From Beverwykella pulmonaria (Eukaryota; Ascomycota; Dothideomycetes; Pleosporales; Melanommataceae), in contig BCHH01000006.1 of NCBI GenBank assembly GCA_001599595.1, positions 410,874 to 474,873 on the forward strand: a stretch of 64,000 nt of DNA, written 5' to 3'. A program made the translations under genes and the position numbers. Each line of letters opens with the position of its first letter. The stretch's first letter is position 1. The notes beneath the pieces were generated by a model. It was given only the letters and a program-made list of their open reading frames with translations. It searched no databases and was not told where the DNA came from. Shown piece by piece: positions 55,218-64,000 of the stretch.

Positions 55218-56548
55218 TCTATGACGGGGTACACTCTTGCTTCGAAGGTACCCTCAACTGTTGCTCCGTGGCATGGAAGATCGTGATCACAATGTCAAAC
55301 ATGCCGTGCACCGTCGAGTATATTCACGAGTAATGGGAACGATGGGACTTGCCGAAACCTTGGAACATGCGATTTCGCTTACAAACCACGTGGTTCTCCC
55401 AGAATTGCAATGCGCGGATGATAAAATGGAACGATCATGACTCGCGAGGCGATAGATGGACGAACGGTTTCTAGGAATGAATTCGCGGACTCGATCTCGG
55501 CTCATATCCGAGTCTAATTCCCACACTTCCTTGGCAGTGGCGTCGTTAGGTCCACATTTTCAGCCAAGTGCTGGAGTATTGATGGTGCACAAGCCCCAGA
55601 TCGCCCGCATGAACCGAAAGTATAAACCACACAAAAGGAGGGCCAGAGCAGAGTATTTCATATCCCCGGTTGTGTGAGGTGGTATGCGAGTCGTGTCTCT
55701 CATCACCTGCACTAAGGACAGATCGCTCGAGACTGTCGTGTCGCAGCTTCTTCTTTTAAGTTTTGGAAAACGTGGACATACCAGGAGTCCCCAGCCACAG
55801 AAAGTCTGACATCCGGTCGACTATTGTAACAGCTGTGGCGTTCGGATGTGCTCTTCCTCAGACAGACGGCATTGAAGTTCTCTAGGCCGGATTCGACTAA
55901 GCTGAGAAAAGATGAGTCGCATAGGGTAGGACGTAGAGTCTTACTCGCTAGTGGGCATCTCCACGAAACCCTGGCTAGAGAAGATATTCCTGAACACTTC
56001 CCAGACCCTGATCAGCGGAACGAAACAATGGGCGACGATCTTCAGGCGGAGAATAAACTCCCCCGCAATTCGGGTTGACAGCTTGAACAACTGCCACATC
56101 TACGAATATCTAGTTAGCACGATGGCACTACAGGGTAGTCCAAGAATGCTGACTTCTAGATTCGAGATGTGTGTATATACTGACTATTACAAGGAGGCGT
56201 GCAGGGTCTCGAACTTAAGAGGACGAACGACACTGAACTTTCAACATTCACTGAGCCACCGCTAACCTACCGGGAATATCCTCTTAGAGCGAAATAAGGA
56301 GGGTGAAGCGGCCGCGATGGCATGCCTGTTCGGCGCTGGGGCGTTTTGGCATGATTGGACATATTTAGCACTCAGCCCGTCCCATTAACGCGCCGCCTCC
56401 GGCGAGACTAGTATCAGCCCAAGTTTCCATCGTCTAGCATCTGTCTGCATCCTCTTAAATCAATCCTTTTTCCTCCTTCCCTCTCCGAGTGTCATTTCTG
56501 TATGTGTCGTCCCCATTCAAAACGTCACAGGATAAAATCGTCCCAAGG
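55218..56548. other. Gene-poor segment, part 2
   Basis: 1.3 kb with only broken short frames on both strands. The last 250 bases, which include a GC-rich patch, are probably the promoter of the rhodopsin-domain gene. Confidence 0.4.
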
Positions 56549-58229
56549 ATGCGATATGTGCCCCCGGAAGTCTTGTTGTCCTGGCCGACGCCCAACTACA
56601 CGGATCCAGGTACTTAGCCCCAGTACAAGTTTTATGTTGTGTGACAAGTCCTGTGGCACTTCAAGATTACTGAACAAACACTGCTGAATTGTTCAATTTG
56701 CGCTGACTTCAACTTCTTAGTGACACGAGGAAACGTGCTCGTAATTATAAACTCGATATTTCTCGCACTTGTTGTAGTTGTCGTGTCACTGCGGCTATAT
56801 ACTCGCATGGTAGTGAAGCATTGGTTTGGCTCAGACGACGCGTTCATTGTGTTGGCATTGGTGAGTGTCCACTGAGGATCACATCGTCATGTTATTTTAC
56901 CTAACTCGAGCTAGATGTTCACAATTGGAATGACTACAGCGGTTCTACTTGCCAACCAACACTACGGCTGGGATCGTCATGTATATGGTAAAAACAACCC
57001 CAGCATTTCCACCCTCCCAAAGAGATATACTAACTCTACATGTCCATCTTCAGACGTTCCCTTCACGAAAATGGCACCGGCTTTGAAGATAGCCATGGCA
57101 GCCAAGGTTATCTACACGTCTGCCACAACTTTTACGCGACTCTCACTCTTTTGCTTCTACTACCGACTGGTCCACGATTCGTCAAAACGAATGTTCGTAC
57201 TGGCGATACATGCCAACGTTGCATTTTCTGTCGCCATCTTCTTCGCTCTCGTCTTTCTCTCTATCTTCCAATGTAATCCAGTACAAAATTACTGGGTCTT
57301 GGGGTCCCCACCGGATACATGCCTTAACGAGGGAATTGTGACTCTATCGGCGGGGATAATTAACTGTGTCGCTGACCTCTTTTGTACTTTGCTTCCCATC
57401 CCCATGGTCGCAAAGGTGAGTATATCTAACCACTGTGAGGAATTACCGTTAACATCTTGTAGCTTGAGATGCCGAAACGGCAGCGCGTAGCAGTCATGGT
57501 CTTGTTCAGTCTAGGATTCATCGTCACTATCGCTGGTGTGGTACGGACATACTATATTTACAAAAGTCTCATTGCCTCATACGATCAAACCTGGGAGTCC
57601 TATCCGCTTTGGATATGTGCTGCGATCGAGATCGATCTAGGTGTTGTAAGTTTACTCATGCTCCCGTTCACACAATCTTTGGTTCCATCTCAAAACTTAC
57701 CCAACTCCAGATCTGTGCATCCGCGCCAGTCCTTCGCCCGCTTCTTATGAAGATACCCTACATCCCACCCCTACTCTCCAAAGTCTCGCACAAAATAGCA
57801 AACTCAAGCGAAAACCCGTCCAAAGGCTCCTCGAACCGCGATTCGAAAATCAACCCATCAGGCATCACGATACAAGGGCACAAAAACAGTCACAACAAAT
57901 CTGGCTTAGATTCGAAAAGAAGGTCAGAGCCGATTAGAAAGGAGACAATGGGTGGGCAACCGCAAGAGCCTGAGGATCATATGTTGAGAGACTGGGTTGA
58001 TGTGGAGAGGGAGGCCAGGACGGATGAGAGGAGCGTTGGAGACAGTGAAGATGCGATTCTGAGTAGTGAAGAGGAGGATCGGTATGTGCTGAACCCGCAG
58101 GACCATTGGCAGAAGATACCGGACGCGATTACGGAAGAGAGTTTGCACAGAAACAGTGGAACTTTGGATCAAGATTTAGTACTCAGTAGGATTACCACTC
58201 GAAGCTCTGATGCTGTCGGTATTGCGTAA
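56549..58229 (+). CDS. PTH11-like integral membrane protein (fungal rhodopsin domain)
   Basis: Exons 56549-56609, 56721-56860, 56915-56987, 57054-57415, 57463-57645 and 57711-58229 give 445 residues. Seen: a short luminal N-terminus (VPPEVLLSWPTPNYTDPVTR); membrane helices starting VLVIINSIFLALVVVVVSLRLYTRM; HWFGSDDAFIVLAL; YGWDRHVYDVPF; a Cys-containing loop FQCNPVQNYWV (with CLNEG after it); and EIDLGVICASAPVLRPLL at the end of helix 7. A long hydrophilic cytosolic tail with acidic Ser clusters follows. Known: these seven-helix proteins include GPCR-like Pth11 relatives; most lack known ligands and this one lacks a CFEM domain. All five introns restore known family motifs. Sensor function is inferred. 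Confidence 0.92.
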
Positions 58230-59173
58230 TGATATGGTCTCGCTCTTCTTGGCGCCGGTGTCTTGTTTTTGCAATATGAGCAACGATTGAGCATGATTGG
58301 ACTATGGGACTCGGCTTGGGCGTTACATCATGGATATAGACATGGGAACAGGGAGATACCACTGGGTTACTGGACACTAATTTTCATTCTTGGATTTGAT
58401 ATGTTGGAGGACAATACCCGTTAATACTCGAATAAGGATTCAGACGTCGATTTCATATTTATCACGTCTATCTTATTGAAAGATGATAAATGTAATTATA
58501 TTCTTCCACCGCATGTTACTATGCCTCTAGAAAAATAAGAGGTCGTATTGCTGCCAAATAAATCTAGGCCGAGGGTAACAGGGTTAGATTTATCTTGGAA
58601 AGCCCTCAGGCCTGACAAAGCTGACGATGACTTTTACAAGCTTCTATACTTGGCTTATAAAGAACCTGGGTGTAAGGATGATAGTGCGGTGCTTTCGTGC
58701 CCAGAAAGTGATGATCGATTATTGAGGAGATGTTGGATAAGAAAGGAAGTGTTTGCAGGAACGAAATCTCTTGGATGTAGGTGGATGTGGGAGTTGAGTT
58801 AAGTTTTTGTTTGCAACCACTTACCTTGAACTATTTTGAATATGCTATTGAGGATATTTCATTGACTAATTTCATCTTTCCCTAGTGAAGAATCCAGATG
58901 AGAATCCAAGAACGGTCCACGGGTGGACTGAAAGCCCACGTGACGTCACTCCTCTTAGCGCCTTGGCAGCCAACCTGCCCCCTCATCGTCAGCCGACATC
59001 TCGCATTTGGCTCCGCCACACTTTTGCCATCCATTAGCCTTGCGTGCGTCACCCGTCTTGAAAATGGGTGTAGATAGGAATACTGCCTCCTATCGTTCGC
59101 TCGATGTATTCCTTCACTTCCACACTCGCGACATTGTGTTCAATCACTTTGCTCCCTTGAGCGATAATCATTC
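58230..59173. promoter_or_regulatory. Intergenic 940 bases with CACGTG-TGACGTCA promoter element
   Basis: A HET-like remnant occupies 58548-58802. Nearer the F-box gene, CACGTG (58937-58942) overlaps TGACGTCA (58941-58948), a perfect CRE/bZIP palindrome, 225-237 bases before the start codon. Confidence 0.6.
58548..58802 (+). pseudogene. HET-domain-like remnant
   Basis: An 84-codon open frame with no ATG near its start. Seen: RRCWIRKEVFAGTKSLGCRW near the end, resembling the HET signature (R-x-W-x-x-QE-x-x-x-A, then Cys-Gly and Trp). Known: HET domains occur in fungal incompatibility proteins and are often found as decayed copies. The match is short and AT-rich DNA surrounds it, so a remnant is the best reading. 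Confidence is low. Confidence 0.3.
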
Positions 59174-61694
59174 ATGGACGATTTACTGCCTTCATACGAA
59201 AGCGTGATCGCGCAGAATCCGTGGGAGCTAATCGCGCCATATCTTCACTCAAACGACCTCTGCTCAGCAGCGTTGGTGTGCCAGAAATGGCATAAAATCT
59301 TTACGCCGCAATTATGGGGCAATCCTGCATCTCATTTCGGAGTACAGAATGATACGGTCTATGGTGCGTTGACTTACTCATGCACTTGGGCTTAGCATGA
59401 AGACTAAATATTTGCTAGTCGCTTTGACTCGATTTAAACGCACGTTGTACTGGTCGCGCCGTTCTGTTCGAGAGCTGACACACACCCTCCATCTTCCTCC
59501 TGCTCATGCAGAGATATATGGGGGACCGCATTCTGATTGGCTTCGTGACTGTCTTGAGCGGCTCCCACGTCTTCAGTCCTTGATCGTAAATGGATTGCCT
59601 TTCTTCGACCACGCGTCACTGTTAACATTACGCCATTCGAGTCAATGGTGGAAGTCCACTCAACCCGCTGTATATCCTGTCTTTGGTTTGCGCCTACTGG
59701 ACGCTTCGGGCTGCCCGAATGCCACGTCTATAGGTCTTTCGGTGGCACTATCCCATCTTCCAGACCTGGTCTCGTTGGACTTGTCCATGACACCCGCAGC
59801 TAAAGATGAAACGGTTTTCGGTCAACTAAGATTTCTACCAAGCCTTCGCGTCTTGAAATTGAAGGGCCTAGGGCTCAAAGATGCGGATCTCTCTATCATC
59901 GCCTCTTCCGTTGGCACTCGATTGAGAAGCCTCGATGTCAGCCAAAATGATCTCACTGATGCCAGCGCCCGCCTTCTTCTGGAATACTGCCTAAAAGATA
60001 TAAGCTATGAAAGCCACACTACTCGCACGCCTCTAGCACCAGTTCATCATACTAGACCGTTAGGAGAGATTGATATTTTCGGGACTGAAGACCTGGATAG
60101 CCATCTTCGCAAGAAGTTGACCCAGGGATTTGTCGGCAGCCTTGCAATAGAAGATGCTAGAGATATAGGTATAACGCATCTGTATCTTTCGAAGAATGCT
60201 ATGACAGTCGAAGGCATTTCTGGGTTGCTCAGGTCAAAACGGTTACAAGTTCTAGATGTCGGGACGCTTCCCATAACGCTCCAGAAGCTAGGCTCTCACA
60301 CACTCTCAGGTGCTCAAGAAGACCTCGCAATACCTGGCGTGGAGAAACTCGCACCTGTATTGGCCGAATATGCCTCTGAAAAGTTGGTATATCTGAGGGT
60401 CAATTACGCGATCGTCACCAAGGACGCACCTCTCGACGCTCTTCCCTCACCTCGCGCGGAATTACATGGAGATCTCGCTGTGTACGCTCCGGCCAACGCT
60501 GGGGAACTTGAGGCTATCGAGCCTCTTCGCCCCGAGCTTGATTCTGCCGACAATGAGGTTTTCGAGCTCCCTGGAGATACAGTCCAGCCTACAGAGCTCC
60601 CGACCCCTTCGAAGCCTACTGAAGCCCCGGAAAGGTTCGATTGCGATGATTTTCCACAGTCAGAAGCAGAGCCATCACGGTCTCACAACGCCCTACCAAC
60701 ACCAGCAATAGAAGTGACTTCGGCACCACGAGAAATCAAGCGAGGTCCAGCGTTTGCTCCAAAACCTGTACTTGAACCTGCACCTCTTTCGCCTATTAGT
60801 CCTATCTCAAATGCGAGCGGGGGACTTTCACCCGTTATCAACAGCTTCGAGGGAAGAATTGGAAGCCCTTCCAGAAGCAGCGATCAGGGATGGGTGAGCA
60901 CAAGATCTCGAAATAATTCAATATATTACACTGAAGACCTGAGGGCACGCTTGGACTTACGGCAATCACAAGAAAATCGACTACATCCTGGAATGCTCCC
61001 TAAGGTTCACACTCTAGTTTTGACCGACGTGCCAACGACTACTGGAGACCAAGAGTTAATCAAGCGCCTAATACAATATATCAAAGATTGTGCCGAGGAG
61101 GCGGAGATAGCAAGACTTCGGGCAAAACATACCTATATGTTACCTCCCGGGCGCTGCCGTACAGTTGCAGAGCGAGAATATGCTTCCAGTATTTTCGCCT
61201 TGCGTCGCATTGTTTTCGAGATGGCCCCACCGCAAACGACTACTAAGAAAATTTCCACTAGCTGGCGCCAATACCCAACCAAATCTTCGACAGAGGACAC
61301 AGACTCAGAAGCCTTCTGGGAAGCCGCAACCCACGACTTCTCTTTCTTTGGCGATGAAGAATGTGGATTACCCAGCACTGAGCCCGGCCGCTCTTTACCG
61401 CTCGCGGCTATGGACGGGTTGATGGTGGATACGGGAAGAAGAGCTCTGCCTCCGCCAAAACCTCCTCAACCTGAGGGTGAAATTGGTCCTATGTTTGACG
61501 TGGTCTCTGAGATTGGACAATATCGAATGGACAGAAAGGCCGCACATCAGGCAGTACAGCGGCTTGGGGAGACGGATAACTTTGTAGAGGGCTATTGGCA
61601 AGGAGATATCACTGTTGTGAGGAAGCCGGTCGATGAAGATGCTGGTACTCTGGATTATTACGGGAACCGGTTTGAGGGATGGCTCTATCGATGA
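59174..61694 (+). CDS. F-box/LRR-type protein
   Basis: Exons 59174-59363 and 59419-61694 give 821 residues. Seen: an F-box-like start (NPWELIAPYLHSNDLCSAALVCQKWHKIFTPQLW, about residues 15-50); leucine-rich repeats from about 115 to 320 (LRLLDASGCPNATSIGLSVA, LSHLPDLVSLDLS, LRSLDVSQNDLTDASARLLL, ITHLYLSKNAMTVEGISGLL); a Pro/Glu/Ser-rich disordered middle; and a C-terminal part with LPKVHTLVLTDVPTTTGDQEL and GYWQGDITVVR. Known: F-box proteins dock substrates to SCF ubiquitin ligases via Skp1. Substrate unknown. The intron leaves the F-box whole in exon 1. Confidence 0.88.
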
Positions 61695-62270
61695 CAATCA
61701 GATTTCATAGCAATGACTCACAAGAAATATTTTGTTTTCGAAAGGTTGACTTCATAGGGCTTGAGTATAATTGAAGTTCAGCGTGGAAGCCTTGTGAACT
61801 CTCGACGGCTTCAAGGCGCAAATGATGGAGACATGCAGGATAACTGGTGCTAACAACGTCCGTCGATTGGCAGCTGCAGTCGTGCCGCATGCATGATCCA
61901 ACCAATGGGATTCATCACCAGCTATCATACCGACCGGTGAGCCACCCCACCTCAAGCGTCCAGTTGCCACCGGCTTTAGCTTCCATCCCATATATCACAC
62001 AACTCTCTCTGGGATTTTGTCCTGCGAACCTCGCCAGGTTTTGGGTAACAAGCCGGTTTCAGCTTCCCCATCATTCTCATATTGCCTCTTTGAGCCGCAT
62101 TGTATGACGGCGTTATATATTGGTTGAGAGCTTGCAGCCTTGCGCCCTTTTACCTAGTGCTTGTTTCTGCCTACTTAAAGTCGTTCTTGATGCGACTGCT
62201 GTTACTTCCTCGTCACGTAGTGCCACATATCGGCGAAGCTTTTCTTTACCTTCACATACACTAGATCGAT
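61695..62270. promoter_or_regulatory. Intergenic 576 bases
   Basis: 3' UTR of the F-box gene and promoter of the RBR ligase. Nothing specific recognised. Confidence 0.4.
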
Positions 62271-63851
62271 ATGGGCCAGTCCTTGAGCAGCATTCTGGAT
62301 CCTCGAGTTGGGAATCTGGGTAGACCTACACACCAAGAAAAATCGTATCACGGGCATGGAAAACGCAAAACTCTCTCAAAATCTGAGAACGAAACTGCTG
62401 CAGCTCCTCCCAGATATACACATCAAAATCGAACGCGAAATCCCTCGCACCAGGCTCAAAGACCGTCGAGACATCGAGATAAGATACCTGCACCCTTGAC
62501 GGAAATAGATAGCAATTCTCGCCGAACTGCAGCTTCAGCCTGGTCCACCGACCACAAACGAAGAGACTTCGACGCCCCGAAGAGGATTCCACGAAGTGAT
62601 GCAAGGCCTCCTCATTCTCACCGGAACCACAAGGCTGGGCATCGACACAAAGAAAGGACCAGCAAGAGTGACAAGCAGAGGTCACATGCGCGCTTGAAGA
62701 CAGCCTCGCCGAAAACGTCACGTCGGGAGTCGAGGGGTAAAGATGGAGTCAGGATACAAGTCACGGAGATTAAACCGCCAAAGGTCAAGAAAGACTGCAT
62801 GGTTTGCGTAGAGACACTTTCAATACATCGTTTTCCAACTCGGCCGCCTACGAAGCAGTGCGCGCACGAGGTTAATACTTGTCGGCATTGTTTGCGAAGG
62901 TGGATTAAATTAGAGTTTAAGTCGAAGGTTTGGGATCAGATTGATTGCCCGGAGTGTAAACAGCGTATGGAAAATGACGATGTGCGTCAGTTTGCGCACC
63001 CGGAGATTTTTCGTCGGTAAGTAAGATTACTATATGTTAACGGCCTCGAGAAGAGCTCGCAGAATAGTCAAGCAGGTTGAGGCAAGGGTTAAGACAATCA
63101 ACGCAGCTACACCAAGCCTCCTGCATCTGCCAGCACGACATTCACCGCGAGGAAAACTTGCTCAGAGACACCCCTGCTGTTCTTTCTGGAGGCAGTAACA
63201 TGAAGTACTTTCGTGATGTTGGAATTTGTTATCTTGTTGACTGACTCCATGTGCAGATATGATAAACTCAGCACGCGAGCGGCAATGGAGGCCATCCCTG
63301 GATTCCGATGGTGCATCACAAAAGGTTGCAAGTCGGGCCAAGTCCACGACGAAGGGAGCATGACACCCAAATTTCGATGTGTGTCTTGCAAGAGAGCTCA
63401 CTGCATTGTACATCAGCTGCCTTGGCACAAGGGGGAAACCTGCGCGCAGTATGACTACAGGTATACATCCTCTTATTTAGAGATTCAATTTGACCGAGCT
63501 AATGAGTTGGTAGAACGGATAGCAAGATAAAGAAAGCAGAAGAGAAAGCCAGTAAGAAATGGCTTCAGACTTCGACGAAGAAGTGTCCTGGTTGTGGATG
63601 GGGGATTGAGAAGAATAAGGGTTGTGATCATATGACTTGTAAGAATGCACTTCTGTTTTCTTCTTCTGCGTGATTTAAAGGAAAATGAACGACTAATGAT
63701 GCTGTATATAGGCACGAAGTGTCGGAATGAATTCTGCTGGATGTGTTTAGCGCCCTGGGGACCGATACGGGACCAGGGCAATAATATGCATCGCCCAACT
63801 TGTATACTGCGTGTTAATGCAGCCGAAGAAGAAGGGGTTTTCTATGTATAA
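62271..63851 (+). CDS. RBR-type E3 ubiquitin ligase
   Basis: Exons 62271-63016, 63257-63460, 63514-63638 and 63712-63851 give 404 residues. Seen: a basic Arg/His/Lys/Ser-rich N-terminus of 170 residues; RING1 from CMVCVETLSIHRF to DCPECKQRM (about 178-235); an IBR domain (RWCITKGCKSGQVHD, RCVSCKRAHCIVHQLPWHKG); and the Rcat domain [30 protein letters not shown]. The catalytic Cys is expected in the KGCDHM motif. Known: RBR ligases accept ubiquitin on the Rcat Cys before passing it to substrate. The start MGQSLSSIL carries a Gly at position 2 and Ser at position 5 or 6, a possible N-myristoylation context (inference). The gene ends 149 bases before the window edge. Confidence 0.92.
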
Positions 63852-64000
63852 ATGCGCCATACTTCGTCGCAAACTGTTCGTTTTTCATACTGTTAGCGGG
63901 ATACCTTGAGTAGATTTGATTGAGGTTGTTGGCGAGAGTGGTTGGTTGCGTCCATGGTGCCGTGAGAGGGGCCAGCCGCGAACATGGAAGATGAGATCGG
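63852..64000. other. 3' flank at the window edge
   Basis: 149 bases after the RBR stop; too short to assign. Confidence 0.4.

Noticed and set aside
55960..56080. Minus-strand VWEVFRNIFSSQGFVEMPTS stretch resembling an aspartyl-tRNA synthetase segment
   Set aside because: The match is about 20 residues, ends in a stop and has no other synthetase motifs nearby. Mentioned only as part of the gene-poor segment.
1..64000. Secondary-metabolite cluster or mobile element
   Set aside because: No polyketide, peptide or terpene synthase, no transposase, reverse transcriptase or terminal repeats found; the SDR and MFS genes alone do not make a cluster.

Overview
The window is nuclear DNA of a filamentous ascomycete (Pezizomycotina). 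Almost every gene has short introns (about 45 to 170 bases) with GT..AG ends and CTAAC-like branch sites. The proteins are typical of that group: PTH11-like rhodopsin-domain protein, RGS-LOV photoreceptor, PMT2, fungal carboxylesterase, fungal BCAS3. I cannot fix the class; an RGS-LOV gene would fit Leotiomycetes or Dothideomycetes. Exon joins below were made by eye from splice signals and reading frame. In every spliced model listed the exon lengths sum to a multiple of three.

0-12.8 kb: chromate transporter (-) divergent from the NatB catalytic subunit (+); a large RGS-LOV blue-light receptor (-) with a very long upstream region; cystinosin (-); a small predicted secreted SRPBCC-like protein (-). 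12.8-25.5 kb: BCAS3-like propeller protein and MPDU1 (+), then an acidic repeat protein, ISD11 and SF3A1/Prp21 (-). 25.5-34.9 kb: PMT2 O-mannosyltransferase and a histidine-acid-phosphatase-family secreted protein (+), a small unknown gene, an ADCK/Mcp2-type kinase and Yae1 (-). 35.4-45.1 kb: an SDR without the usual catalytic Tyr/Lys pair and a peroxisomal-type enoyl-CoA isomerase (+); a secreted carboxylesterase, an unknown conserved-looking protein and an MFS transporter (-). 46.6-53.4 kb: 1-Cys peroxiredoxin and a Kelch-BTB protein (+), and a single-pass membrane protein with a PPxY motif (-). 53.4-56.5 kb is gene-poor and holds only short coding-like fragments. 56.5-64 kb: rhodopsin-domain membrane protein, a HET-like remnant, an F-box/LRR protein and an RBR ubiquitin ligase (+).

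Most genes are independent housekeeping units, not an operon or an evident biosynthetic cluster. Some share a pathway: MPDU1 and PMT2 (dolichol-phosphate-mannose use and O-mannosylation); F-box, RBR and the PPxY protein (ubiquitin). Two PQ-loop transporters (cystinosin, MPDU1) lie about 7 kb apart. The most notable gene is the RGS-LOV photoreceptor with an intact adduct-forming cysteine. No rRNA, tRNA, CRISPR array or complete transposon was seen.
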